Positions 35,701 through 44,242 of a stretch of DNA of 64,000 nt are shown one piece after another (the first letter of the stretch is position 1; every line of letters begins with the position of its first letter). The notes beneath the pieces are model-generated. The model saw only the letters and a program-made list of their open reading frames with translations, made no database searches and had not been told where the DNA came from. Source of the stretch: Salinisphaera dokdonensis (lineage in GTDB: Bacteria; Pseudomonadota; Gammaproteobacteria; Nevskiales; Salinisphaeraceae). A program made the position numbers and the translations under genes. The DNA lies in the NCBI RefSeq assembly GCF_040361215.1, contig NZ_APND01000002.1:62001-126000 (forward strand), given 5' to 3'.

Positions 35701-36285
35701 TTCTGCCGCTTTCAGCCGGTTCGCGGCCTGCGTATAGGCACGACTCTGCTTTTCGCGTGGACCCCAAAGACTGTCGGCTTCAGCGGCGAGTGCCTGGCGT
35801 CTCGCCAGCAAATCGGTGATGCCGGCGCCCGCCGAAAGCAGACCGGTATCGCCGTCCCCACCCTGGCCTGGCAGCTGCGCGGCGCCTTCGCGAAGCCGTT
35901 CTTGATCCAGACTGAACATACGCTTGAAGAAATCCAGGTCGGTATTCGGCAAGGCTCGGCTCAGCGCCACCTCGATGGTCGGCGCAGGGGTATCGTCGCG
36001 GTCAAGCACCGTATTCTTGCGGCCCTTCTTGCGCACGAAATCCAGCGTCCCTGACTCGGCTTCCAGGACCGCACCAATACGCAATGCGCCGTAGGGGTGA
36101 AGAAAGGCGTAGTCCGAGCTCTGACCGAAACCGTATAGGAGGTCAGTCAGTGCGGCGCGCGTCGTAGATTTACCCGCCTCGTTCGGCCCGTAGATCACGC
36201 GCAGGTCAGGTTCGCCCGCGGGCAGCTCGATACTCTGATCCGTGAATCGGCCGTAGCGGATCAGATCAAGACGACGCAAACGCAT
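32776..36285 (-). CDS. YhaN-like SMC/Rad50-type ATPase
   Basis: This 1169-residue protein has an N-terminal ABC ATPase half with Walker A YGPNEAGKST (residues 32-41), and long coiled-coil arms rich in Glu, Arg and Ala. The C-terminal half carries the signature-like MSEGTQDQMFLALRLASLEE and Walker B FVADDLFVNFDDERAL. It belongs to the YhaN branch of SbcC/Rad50-like proteins, the partner of a calcineurin-type nuclease. Its start codon overlaps the stop of that nuclease gene (TGATG), so the two are translationally coupled. It probably acts in DNA-end processing or repair. Its position between Zorya and VapBC allows a defence role. Confidence 0.85.
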   Translation of the reverse strand: MRLRRLDLIRYGRFTDQSIELPAGEPDLRVIYGPNEAGKSTTRAALTDLLYGFGQSSDYAFLHPYGALRIGAVLEAESGTLDFVRKKGRKNTVLDRDDTPAPTIEVALSRALPNTDLDFFKRMFSLDQERLREGAAQLPGQGGDGDTGLLSAGAGITDLLARRQALAAEADSLWGPREKQSRAYTQAANRLKAAEKTMRDLEVSATQWEKLRKAYQTADDDYEELKKRLRETRAERTRLERIRRVMPHIRRYLDLDEELVGLGEVAALDKDAGAVLNAALKDIHRADAGMREQNLRVDALKERIANTPCDEPLLARAADIDKLVEKRTRITDDADLLTRSRIELEGTERSLHNDAASLRWAPESIEGLIERLPNQSDLDHAVNLRSAYGEKVERADNAAKREEETRVRQQQMRARLEALGGSEDVEGLDALVTTLKSDTGPQVRLEAARESKDRYQNEIDRLLDRLTPSIDEAALRAFEPPAAYEVDAFVGSMQDADVTLSNVRDAGDDAAQTLRLDRLAYEQVLQSERLATEAELDDLRDQREAGWRFLLGQYIDNTAPDPADLDSYIGDHPNLVTAYESAVRAADAAADRRFDKAETAGQLKEKARGIAVQAERLEMLEAKVRKAEETRDRLTHEWRQLWQSAPFEPAPPAAMHDWLDVRAQLLDRISDREAAASKVETLQAGLVHDCERLRTALRNAGVNAASLNDEGFATLMTRAEQLLKDEHAREQERQNLHRDLAERDPELAQRRKSAESFQAQLSAWAKDWAQALARLGLDATLTAGDAQQPLATLTRLRQTVAQWRQHDGAIAEAEARAQAFGDAVAQLSTELASDLHDRSALAASIELKNRLTRARQARQNLDDWAKELESTVQRVGDLEKTRGQAGDTLQELHAVAGTTDTAALSVAIERSDAQRRLRAQKHEFHETAVAHGDGLGLQELINECSRYTPDELTQTASEIQDRAADLESEEPRLLEARNEARDAFESVGGDDAYAVAASERSQAIADMREAAEAYARVGTASILLRWAAQRYRLEKLQPLITRAGEIFSTLTLGSFDKLVPVFEDEEMHIAGRRSDGEAVRVQAMSEGTQDQMFLALRLASLEEYLERGTVLPFVADDLFVNFDDERALAGLRVLVELSKKTQVLFFTHHQHLCDLARQVTESDRCVIHV

Positions 36286-37562
36286 CAGCGATCCCCGTGG
36301 GCCGTCAATCGGCCCATGAGATAGTCGCTGGCACCCTGCAGCATCGTCGCCGTTTCGCCGTCGATTGCCGCCTGCAGAATCGGCTCTTCCACCTGCGCCT
36401 GAACGTCAGCGGGCAGGCCTCGCACAAGCGCACCGATATCGTCGTCCAGCATTTTCACGAGTTCCGGGTCATCGACCGCGCCGTCCATGAGCCGTCGCAG
36501 TTCCCCAAGCGCGTCTTCGCGTGCCCGCATCGCCTCGGCGGTCACGCTCGGCTCGGTGGCGACGACGAGCTTCTCGACGTACGCCACCCCGGCGCCGAGA
36601 CTTTGCGCCGCATTGCGAGCCTGGGCGATCAGTTCGGTGCCGCGAGCGGTCAGATCGCCTTGTAGTGCACTGGTGCCGACGAGCCGGATGCGCATCGCCA
36701 GCAAACGGCCTTCAGCATGCTGCGCCACCGCCGACTGAACCGCCTCACTGATCGCGTCATAGACCTGATTAAGTCGGTCGCAATCATCGATGGGCACGTC
36801 CACCACAGCCCATCGCACGACGTCGCAATACAGTGATGTCGTGTCCACGACCCGGCCGTCCTCGACCACGACTTCGAGCGCCTGCTTCGGGCCGGTTTCA
36901 CGTATAGAGCGCCCCTGAAGATTCCCGGGAAACACCACGTGTGGCGCTTCGCTGAGCAGCTCGTATGCGTGGACGTGGCCGAGCGCCCAGTAGTCGTAGC
37001 CCTTATTCTGCAATTCGGCCAAGGTACAGGGCGCGTAGTTCGCATGGCCGGCCCGGCCGTTGAGCGCCGTATGCAGCAGGGCGACATTGAACATGCCCGG
37101 TACGGGGGCCGGATAGTGCGGCACCAGATTCTCGGTGACGTCACGGGTCTTGTAGCTATAGCCGTGGATGGCGACGCCGAGATCGTCGAGCGTTTTAGTG
37201 GACGGCTTCTTGGAACCGAACAGATGCACGTTCTCGGGCAGCTTCAGGTGCCGGGTCATCTTGCTCTCGGCATCGTGGTTGCCTTGGATCACGAACACCG
37301 GTATTTCGGCTGACTTCAATCGCGCCATCTGACGGGTGAAGCACAACCCGGTTCGGTAGTCGCGCCAGTCGCCATCGTAGAGATCGCCGGCGATGAGCAT
37401 GAAATCAACGGCCCGGTCTGTCGCTTCCGTCACGAGGTTCTCGAGCGCATGCCGGGTGGCTAGACGTATCTGCTCGGCGGCAACCTCGTCATCCGTGGAA
37501 AGACCGTTTAGCGGGCTATCCAGGTGGATGTCAGCCGCGTGGATGAACTTGATCTGCGTCAT
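36285..37562 (-). CDS. YhaO/SbcD-like DNA exonuclease, metallophosphoesterase
   Basis: This 425-residue protein has all calcineurin-like phosphoesterase motifs: HAADIHLDSP (residues 9-18), GDLYDGDW, QGNHDAESKM and GHVHAYE. These bind the two metal ions for nuclease action on DNA, as in Mre11/SbcD. The C-terminal 150 residues are helical and probably contact the partner ATPase. It is the first gene of a two-gene minus-strand operon with the YhaN-like gene. The ribosome-binding site is weak. Together they should process broken or branched DNA ends. Confidence 0.85.
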   Translation of the reverse strand: MTQIKFIHAADIHLDSPLNGLSTDDEVAAEQIRLATRHALENLVTEATDRAVDFMLIAGDLYDGDWRDYRTGLCFTRQMARLKSAEIPVFVIQGNHDAESKMTRHLKLPENVHLFGSKKPSTKTLDDLGVAIHGYSYKTRDVTENLVPHYPAPVPGMFNVALLHTALNGRAGHANYAPCTLAELQNKGYDYWALGHVHAYELLSEAPHVVFPGNLQGRSIRETGPKQALEVVVEDGRVVDTTSLYCDVVRWAVVDVPIDDCDRLNQVYDAISEAVQSAVAQHAEGRLLAMRIRLVGTSALQGDLTARGTELIAQARNAAQSLGAGVAYVEKLVVATEPSVTAEAMRAREDALGELRRLMDGAVDDPELVKMLDDDIGALVRGLPADVQAQVEEPILQAAIDGETATMLQGASDYLMGRLTAHGDR

Positions 37563-37896
37563 GTCCGTCGGAATGAACCTGATCGTTATTGCCGGCCTCG
37601 AACATACCAGCGGGGCGAGGCTTCATGTTAGTTCAATGGTGGCCGAGTCACGTCTGAGGTAACGGCGCGCGAGCATTCCAAGACTTCGTTTGGGCTGAAC
37701 CGCCGAACTCGATACGGTTCTTCTTGAACCCGTTGCGGCTCCCGGCGAACCCGCGTAGCAATACCGAACTCGGAACAGCTACTGGGCAAAGATCCGTTGG
37801 CCGGCATACCGAGTCCGCCAGCGCGCGGCGACTTCGATGTCTGAATACTCGGCGGCAGCAGCCGAACGCACCAACCAGTAACTGAAGCAATAAGCC
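37563..37896. other. Intergenic region between divergent genes
   Basis: A 334-bp gap between the YhaO-like gene and a divergent orphan gene. It holds an inverted repeat, GAACCG ... CGGTTC, with a 12-nt centre around 37698-37721, which could be an operator. No RNA gene or further open frame was convincing. Confidence 0.35.
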
Positions 37897-38385
37897 ATGA
37901 ACCAAAATTCGAACAAAGTCGTCAGTCTTTCCGCCTACCGCTGCGCCGGCACCGGACTGAATGCCTTCGATGAGGCAACGATTCGCTATGTAACGCGCCG
38001 CAGCCCAGAACTCATCGAAATCGAAGGGATGCGCTTCAGTGATCTCGGCCAATGGCTCGTCGAACAAACGAGAGTGCGCGACACGATGATGGTTCAGGCT
38101 CGGATTCGATTCTCAGGAAATGCCCGCGGCCGCGTGGAATTGCTCACACTTGGCACTCGGCCCGCCTCATCGATGTTCGACGCGATGCCGTTCGAGGTAA
38201 GTTCGACCAAAGGGAGCACCGCTATGCTGCACGCTTACGATTATATGGTCGGCCAGAATCGCTATCCGGCCGACACGATCATCGCCGTTTTTCAGGATGG
38301 CTGGGTTGCGCTCGAGTCTGCGGACGCATATCACGGCACTTTGCCCAAGCAGGCTTATGAAGCGACGGCTGACTGGCCTGCTTAA
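37897..38385 (+). CDS. Hypothetical protein, 162 residues
   Basis: The frame runs from MNQNSNKVVSLSAYRC to ATADWPA with balanced codon use and no membrane segment or signal peptide. Segments such as MRFSDLGQWLVEQT and GRVELLTLGTRPASSMFDAM suggest an alpha/beta protein. I do not recognise the family. It is a single gene, divergent from the nuclease operon and convergent with vapBC, and it is followed by a hairpin that probably ends its transcript. The ribosome-binding site is weak. Confidence 0.55.
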   Translation: MNQNSNKVVSLSAYRCAGTGLNAFDEATIRYVTRRSPELIEIEGMRFSDLGQWLVEQTRVRDTMMVQARIRFSGNARGRVELLTLGTRPASSMFDAMPFEVSSTKGSTAMLHAYDYMVGQNRYPADTIIAVFQDGWVALESADAYHGTLPKQAYEATADWPA

Positions 38386-38449
38386 GTTAGGCAGAACAGG
38401 AAGCGGCCCCGTGGGCGGGCCGTGCCGAATTGTTCTAACTGGCTCTTTT
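38385..38449 (+). terminator. Complex hairpin with short T-run
   Basis: Outer arms AGTTAG/AACA and TGTTCTAACT (38431-38440) pair with a small bulge. An inner stem GGCCC/GGGCC stacks within, and CTCTTTTC follows. It begins at the stop codon of the orphan gene, so it is probably a terminator. Confidence 0.45.
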
Positions 38450-38708
38450 CACGCCCGCGAAGACCTCGGGCGACATAGGACCCGGCCCGATCGGGGAGAC
38501 GATGCCCGGGCGTGCCTGTCGTCGCGCTCGGACGACGCAACCGAGCGGCGTTCATTTGCCGCGGCGCGTCCAGAGCCACCGGCTGAGGCACAACCACGTA
38601 CTGCTGTAAGGTCTTGCGGCGGTCGTGCTGTATCCCCTCGGTCGGGCGAAGGCCGAAGGCGGCTTTGGTGGAAGATGTCGGGAACGTCGAACATCTCGCC
38701 TATCGCGG

Positions 38709-39116
38709 TTATTGTGTCCAGTTCTCCAGCTTCAGACCATCGACGCGTTCGAATTCGCGGACATTGTTCGTAACGACCGTCAGATCGGCCGCTCGTGCGT
38801 GTGCGGCAATCCACAAGTCATTAGCGCCAATGGGCGTGCCGGCGTCGGCAAGCGTGGCTCGAATATCACCGTAATGTTCGCCAGCTTCCTGCGGCAAGAC
38901 CAGAATCGGGATCATGGCGATCAGGACATCGAGATTCCGGCGCGTCTTGCGCGGATGCTGGCTGCGCGCCGCGCCATACAGCAACTCGCCCCAGGTAATC
39001 AGCGATAGTCCAACGCTGCCAGGCTTTTGTTTCTCAAGATGGGCGCGTACCCGGGCGGGGCGCTCGCGCTGAATATAAATACAGATATTGGTATCGAGCA
39101 GATAGCGCGGTGCCAT
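38709..39116 (-). CDS. vapC: VapC-family PIN-domain ribonuclease toxin
   Basis: This 135-residue PIN-domain protein has the acidic active-site residues in place: Asp8 in YLLDTNICI, Glu44 in TWGELLYG and Asp100 in GANDLWIAAHA. VapC toxins cut specific RNAs such as initiator tRNA or rRNA. The ATG overlaps the stop codon of the antitoxin gene (TAATG), the usual arrangement for vapBC. It lies just downstream of recombinase trio 2 on the same strand and may stabilise that element. Confidence 0.92.
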   Translation of the reverse strand: MAPRYLLDTNICIYIQRERPARVRAHLEKQKPGSVGLSLITWGELLYGAARSQHPRKTRRNLDVLIAMIPILVLPQEAGEHYGDIRATLADAGTPIGANDLWIAAHARAADLTVVTNNVREFERVDGLKLENWTQ

Positions 39117-39352
39117 TACAGGCGCTCGCGCTCTTCTGGCAACGGATCGTCGCGGTGTTCCAGTGCGTCGATCATATCGTCGGGCAAATCGGTCAACGCA
39201 TCGAACGCCGCCGCCAGGTTCGGGCGCTTTTCGCGCAACACGATTTCATCGCCCCGGCGATAGATCTCGACCTCTTGACTGTCGAAACGAAACGCCTTCG
39301 GTAGCCGAACGGCCTGACTGTTACCGGACCGGAAGATTTTGGCAGTGGTCAT
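39116..39352 (-). CDS. vapB: VapB-family AbrB-type antitoxin
   Basis: This 78-residue protein begins MTTAKIFRSGNSQAVRLPKA, the swapped-hairpin AbrB DNA-binding fold of VapB antitoxins. A C-terminal acidic and Arg-rich tail should occupy the VapC active site. A GGGAGG ribosome-binding site precedes the ATG. A perfect inverted repeat 17 bp upstream is a likely operator for VapBC autorepression. Confidence 0.9.
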   Translation of the reverse strand: MTTAKIFRSGNSQAVRLPKAFRFDSQEVEIYRRGDEIVLREKRPNLAAAFDALTDLPDDMIDALEHRDDPLPEERERL

Positions 39353-39368
39353 GGCGGCCTCCCTCGAT

Positions 39369-39390
39369 GTATATACGTACCAGGATATAC
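39369..39390 (-). promoter_or_regulatory. Putative VapBC operator
   Basis: The inverted repeat GTATAT (39369-39374) and ATATAC (39385-39390) with a 10-bp centre lies directly upstream of vapB. AbrB-type antitoxins bind such palindromes to repress their own operon. Confidence 0.55.
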
Positions 39391-39437
39391 TTCGTCAGGC
39401 GCTGTGTCAGCCACTCGCCGGCCACGCACCCCGGCTA

Positions 39438-41771
39438 CTAAGCGCTTCCGGTGTAACGTTTATCCTCTGGGAAGCCGCGCGCCAGTCGCGCCGTATCGCC
39501 CCGGCGCAGCGCGCTCGCAATTCGTGGTATATCGCCGCGAACCAGCAGGCGGCGCACCGTTTCGTTCGTGACGGGCTGGGCGAGCCCGCTACGAAAATGG
39601 CGTGCAGTCCATTCCACCGTATGGATGTAGGTGCCGAGGGTCGTTCTCGGCGACAGGTGGCCCATCTGCCGGGCGAGCGTGTACAACATCGATCGACACT
39701 CGCCCTCGCCTGCCGGGTCGAGATAAGCTATCCGTATCGCCAAACTACGCGCCGTCTCATCAGTTCGGTAGGCGCTCGGAAGCCAGCGGTCGAAGCCGTC
39801 CCGATTAGCGTGCGCGCATAACGCCCAGTAGTTGGCGAAACCGTGTCGTAAATGGTGCATGCCCAAAGTGGGGTCGTTCGTGACCTGTCGCAGATCGCGA
39901 ATCGTGCGCCGGATCGCATGATGCTCTGACAACGGCTGGTTCGGATCGCCATCCGGATGCACGAAAACGGGATCATCAGCGCCGGCGCCACGTGCTCGTC
40001 GCCAGTCGCAATGCGACACCAGAGCAACAAGCGTATCGGGGGGCAAAGCCGGCGACAGGTCGAGCGGCCGCCAGCCTGCTGACGTTTTGGGCGTGCTGTA
40101 CGAGTTCTTGCGAATCTCGAGGCGAGGCGCCACTCGACCACGCAACTGGCCGAGCACCAAATGCGCCGCCTCGCCTCCCCGAAGGCCCACGTGGAACGCC
40201 AAGGCCGCAATCAACGCCCGCTGAATTTGCAGTTGATCGGGGCATTGCCAGCGCTGCGAGCCCAACATGCGTTCGATCAGCCGCTCGAACTCGACGGGTG
40301 GCACGATATTACGATTCACGAGGTTCGAGCGTGCAAAGCTAAAGAGCTCGAGCGACTCGAGCGCAATGCGCGGAACCTTGTATACGCGTCGCAAAAACTT
40401 ATGGAATGCATGCAACTGTCGCGACGAAAGCGCGGAGGCCTGGTCGGGGGCCGGCGCGTGCACCGCGAGGACCGTCTCGCAGACGTCGCGCCAGTCGTCA
40501 CGCGTAAGCTCATCGACGCGATGGTGTCCGAATTCATGAATCAGCGCCGGCGCAAACGCATTGACGTACCCACGTAGCGTGCCGGGCTGTGGTGCCCTGT
40601 CTTCGGACAGGCGCCCATCGACCCACCGCCACAGCGCTTTTTCGATCGTATCCGACGATCGAGGACCTGCCGCCAACGCGGGATCGATAGCGCGTATGGC
40701 GCGCCGCGCGTCACGTGCGGAAACAGGGCCGCGCGAATCGTCGAGCGCTTCGCGCAGTCGGATCAGACGTACGACGGCATCCGAATTACAACTTTCACCA
40801 GCCAGAAATGACCGCGCACCGCCCGCAATCCGTCCAGTAGCGTCAGAGCCGTCAGATTGTTTGCTTGGCTTCAGTCCTGCTTTGCTTTCGAGCGGCCGAC
40901 CGGTCACGGCGCGTCTGTACGCCTGTGAGTACATCGTTTGATAGCCGATTTCGCCAGTCATCGCGCTCACGATGTATGGCGGCACGCGCAGTCGCGCCCA
41001 GATCCGCAGGCCAGCGAAAAACTCGCCCGGCGTGGCCGGTACGGAGTTCGAAAAACCCTCTCTCGCAGCTAGTTTTCGAAACCGCTCAAGGCACGTCGCG
41101 GCATCCAGACCTCGGCCGAAATGCTGAAACCCTCGCTGGCGCCAGGCCGCACATAGCAGAACAAACGGCGGGGTGGGTTCGATCCTTAGATGCTGAGTCC
41201 AATGGCGGCCCAGGGACCCACGCGACACGGCCAGTTCAAGGAACACTCTGCCCTCGATATGCCGCACCCCCTCCGGCCCGATTGCCAGAAACGCGTCCAG
41301 CACGCGTGCATCCCAACCGCAGTCGAACAGGCAGAATCCCATTGCGATGGTGGTTTCCAACGCGTTGCGCCGGGATGCGTCCATGCGCGGCAGAAATTTC
41401 TCGAAATCGACGATGAGCCCGTCAATTTGTACCTGAGCCTGGTATTCCGCGGGCGAGATCCGGCCGTCGCGGTAGACCAACGTGTGCGGAATCGCGGGGA
41501 TACGGATTCGCCAACGGTCACGCGCGTTACCGCGCTCGATACCCCTTGCCAGCCACGCCGCGGTGTCCTCCAAATTCAACACGGTTTCGTCGACACAAAC
41601 GGCCTGCTCAAGCGCTACGCGCTGCGCCCGGGTGAATTCCTCGGCCTGGCCGCTAAGCCCAGCGGGCCAGTGTTCTTCCAGTAGCATGAGGAATCGCTCA
41701 TGCGCCGCGGCGTCTGCAACGTCTTCGAGAAACCCCCAGAGCGCTTGGTCAATGGCTGCAATGGCGGTCAT
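39438..41771 (-). CDS. Large tyrosine recombinase of recombinase trio 2
   Basis: This 777-residue protein is the counterpart of the 740-residue recombinase at 16761-18983. After about 490 N-terminal residues without a recognised domain comes a tyrosine recombinase domain: HVGLRGGEAAHL (first Arg), MHHLRHGFANYW (HxxR) and MGHLSPRTTLGTYIHTVEW (third His and probable Tyr). About 65 residues separate HxxR from the GH box, the same enlarged spacing as in its homologue. The start overlaps the stop of the preceding gene (TGATG). All five catalytic positions appear present, so it is probably active. Confidence 0.75.
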   Translation of the reverse strand: MTAIAAIDQALWGFLEDVADAAAHERFLMLLEEHWPAGLSGQAEEFTRAQRVALEQAVCVDETVLNLEDTAAWLARGIERGNARDRWRIRIPAIPHTLVYRDGRISPAEYQAQVQIDGLIVDFEKFLPRMDASRRNALETTIAMGFCLFDCGWDARVLDAFLAIGPEGVRHIEGRVFLELAVSRGSLGRHWTQHLRIEPTPPFVLLCAAWRQRGFQHFGRGLDAATCLERFRKLAAREGFSNSVPATPGEFFAGLRIWARLRVPPYIVSAMTGEIGYQTMYSQAYRRAVTGRPLESKAGLKPSKQSDGSDATGRIAGGARSFLAGESCNSDAVVRLIRLREALDDSRGPVSARDARRAIRAIDPALAAGPRSSDTIEKALWRWVDGRLSEDRAPQPGTLRGYVNAFAPALIHEFGHHRVDELTRDDWRDVCETVLAVHAPAPDQASALSSRQLHAFHKFLRRVYKVPRIALESLELFSFARSNLVNRNIVPPVEFERLIERMLGSQRWQCPDQLQIQRALIAALAFHVGLRGGEAAHLVLGQLRGRVAPRLEIRKNSYSTPKTSAGWRPLDLSPALPPDTLVALVSHCDWRRARGAGADDPVFVHPDGDPNQPLSEHHAIRRTIRDLRQVTNDPTLGMHHLRHGFANYWALCAHANRDGFDRWLPSAYRTDETARSLAIRIAYLDPAGEGECRSMLYTLARQMGHLSPRTTLGTYIHTVEWTARHFRSGLAQPVTNETVRRLLVRGDIPRIASALRRGDTARLARGFPEDKRYTGSA

Positions 41772-44242
41772 CAGTCGCTACCTCGCCAGGCGTGATCACG
41801 TTTCTCGATGGCAGCGCGGGCTCGATAAGCCAGCCCGAGCGGCACCGCGGTCGAGGCATCATCCAGAGCGCTCGTGCCCAGCACCCAGTGCCCGAGATAA
41901 GCGTCGATGGCAGCTGCACCGACACCTGCAGCGACCAAATTACTGCGAAGTCGATGACGACCCGCGTTCAACGGCAGCCCGTCCGGTAATAGATCGGGCC
42001 GTAGGCGTTTTACCGAGGGCACTTGAAAAAGACGTGCCCGTTCGCGCATCGACTCTCGCCGGCGCGCTATTGCAAATTGGTCCGTGTCGAGTTCGACGAA
42101 CCAGGGCAAACGGTCGGGATGCTGCATCGCCCGCGACCGGCGTACGCCCTCGCCCGGCGAATAGGGGGTGTCTATTAATCGCGTCAGCCCTCCGAGTACC
42201 GTCGGGTAGCGCAACGCGAGTTGGCCGCGCTCTCGTTGCAGCGCGCGTAGCGCCTGCGCGGACCATTCCGGCAGACACACAATGCGCGCACCGTCCCAGT
42301 CGGCGCCGGCTTTTTCGGCAAGTAGCAGCGTGTTGCTGCCGTGCCACTGGGCGTCGAATGCAATTGGCTCTCGCACCCCGCGTACGCCCACCCCCAATAA
42401 CAAAGCGAGGTGCGCATGTCTTACTGCGGCATTCATCTCAGCCACGACCCGTTTACCGAGCGCCGCCCGGCCCGCGCGGCGACGCCGGTTGGTATCGCGT
42501 GCGACGGCGGCGTCCATGGCCGAATCGCTCGGTGTCACTCGCGACCCGAATCCCGATGACGGCGTTCGCCCAGTTTCCAACCAACGTAGCTCCGAGCCCT
42601 CGAGATCGGGCGCCTCGCAGTACGCTTCGTCCAGCAATTCATCAATCGCACGCTGCCAGCTACGAACCAGGAATTCGGTAGTGAGATGCGTGTAATAGAT
42701 TTGCGATCTGGCGTGAGCCGGGACGCGGCCGGTGATCGTCGCGGACGCACACCAGTCGCCGGCACAGACACGGGCCAAAGCGGAGCCGCAGACCCGAGAC
42801 AGTTGCGATACCCCGATGCCGTGATCAATAAGACCGGCTGCACCGAGGATCTGATTGATAGCAGCACGCGCGGTGTCCGGCGTGCCCGTCCATAGCTGGG
42901 CACCCGACGTGGCCATACGGCCGAGTGCAGCCAATCGCCCGCGAGTGGGCCCCGGCATAGCCAGCCGCAACACGCTTGCTGTTGGGCGCACGGATCCGCT
43001 CGCCGGCGTTGTGAGATAAGCCATGGCCGTGGTCGCCGGGAGCGCGACCACACCCTGGCGGTGATCCACACCTATCCCGCGTGTACGCCATGGCAACGCA
43101 GCGAGTTCAACAACGTCACGCCCGGTCCATAAGGCCAATTCAGCGAGGCACATAGCTGCGCGGGCTTCGTAAGGCGACTGCTCCCACTGTGTGTCGATGG
43201 AGTTCAAAAGTGCAGCAATATCAATTGCCGCAAGCGCGGACGGCGCACTATGCTGGGTATTATTGTGACGTTTTATCGCCTCGGCCTGATGACGAGAGGC
43301 GATTGCCGCTTCCGCGGCGCTGCAATACGGACTGTCCAATACACAATTTTGGCGCGCGTGATAAACCGTAGCGTGAGTTTCGGGGTGATCTCCGCCGGGC
43401 GCGTCTCCAGCACTACGCGTGCCGCTAGCTCGCTCACCTGGGGAGCGCACCACCGCGCCGCAAACACCACCGCCCGAGCCGTTCCAAGTGCGCCGCGGCG
43501 GGCCGTCGCTGTACGCGTGCAGCCAACCGTACTGAGACATGGGGGCAGACTGGGCCGGTGCCGAGGGACGATCGTTATGAACCCGGCGGCGCTTGCCGTG
43601 AAAAACAAGGCGCACAAGTTGGGTTAGTTCTCGGACGACTCGCCATCGGGCCGAGTTCTTGATCGCGCCCCGGCCTGCGGCGTCTAGCCACGCCTGCCAC
43701 AGCCCGGCATCGTCGAAGCCTGCCGGCGCCGCCACGATCCATCCATCGTAATGGCCGTCATCAAGAGCGCGCGCGTAACGGCCTACGCGTACAAAAAATT
43801 TCTCGTGCTCGCCGTACGAGGCGGCGGATTTAATGACCGCAGCAATGAGTAGACTGGTCAGAGCAATCACAGGCGATCGATCATCCGGCGACGGCGTATC
43901 GGTGTGCATGCACACCGCCCACACCGGGTAGCGCTCGCAATAGCCGCGGGCGCGCGTGCGCCCGGTGGTCGAGGCCGGCATCGCGACAGCAGCCGCCAGC
44001 GCCTCATCGTCGAACAGCGCCGCACGGAGCGTGTAAGCGATATCGCGCATGCGAGCGGCAAACGCCGCATCCACCGGCCCGACCCCCACTGTCGGGTCTG
44101 CGATCAAATCGAGCGCAGCCCCCCCGATTGACAGCGCCTGAAGAGCACCGCGGGCGGCCGGCGGGCATTGCAGAAGCGACAGCAACAGTTCAGCGCCCGG
44201 CGCGTCATCGGCCAACGCCGCTATGCGGTCACGCATCGTCAT
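41771..44242 (-). CDS. Large integrase-like protein of recombinase trio 2
   Basis: This 823-residue protein is the homologue of the 853-residue protein of trio 1. The C-terminal domain has GVGVRGVREPIA (first Arg), GRHRLRSNLVA (HxxR with His present) and YLGHWVLGTSALDD (GH box). The nearest Tyr after the GH box is about 23 residues on (LAYRARAAI), further than the usual 9-10, so a nucleophile is doubtful. A second candidate start lies two codons downstream at 44236. It overlaps the upstream gene by 14 bp and ends one base into the next start. It is probably a partner of the 777-residue recombinase. Confidence 0.7.
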   Translation of the reverse strand: MTMRDRIAALADDAPGAELLLSLLQCPPAARGALQALSIGGAALDLIADPTVGVGPVDAAFAARMRDIAYTLRAALFDDEALAAAVAMPASTTGRTRARGYCERYPVWAVCMHTDTPSPDDRSPVIALTSLLIAAVIKSAASYGEHEKFFVRVGRYARALDDGHYDGWIVAAPAGFDDAGLWQAWLDAAGRGAIKNSARWRVVRELTQLVRLVFHGKRRRVHNDRPSAPAQSAPMSQYGWLHAYSDGPPRRTWNGSGGGVCGAVVRSPGERASGTRSAGDAPGGDHPETHATVYHARQNCVLDSPYCSAAEAAIASRHQAEAIKRHNNTQHSAPSALAAIDIAALLNSIDTQWEQSPYEARAAMCLAELALWTGRDVVELAALPWRTRGIGVDHRQGVVALPATTAMAYLTTPASGSVRPTASVLRLAMPGPTRGRLAALGRMATSGAQLWTGTPDTARAAINQILGAAGLIDHGIGVSQLSRVCGSALARVCAGDWCASATITGRVPAHARSQIYYTHLTTEFLVRSWQRAIDELLDEAYCEAPDLEGSELRWLETGRTPSSGFGSRVTPSDSAMDAAVARDTNRRRRAGRAALGKRVVAEMNAAVRHAHLALLLGVGVRGVREPIAFDAQWHGSNTLLLAEKAGADWDGARIVCLPEWSAQALRALQRERGQLALRYPTVLGGLTRLIDTPYSPGEGVRRSRAMQHPDRLPWFVELDTDQFAIARRRESMRERARLFQVPSVKRLRPDLLPDGLPLNAGRHRLRSNLVAAGVGAAAIDAYLGHWVLGTSALDDASTAVPLGLAYRARAAIEKRDHAWRGSD

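Noticed and set aside
38385..38449. Integron attC site (GTTAGGC ... TTCTAAC)
   Set aside because: The core-like ends are in the wrong order for an attC and one does not fit RYYYAAC; no integron integrase was seen. A hairpin terminator explains it better.
38450..38708. Possible small genes between the hairpin and vapC
   Set aside because: The frames lack ribosome-binding sites and plausible protein character; nothing else was recognised.
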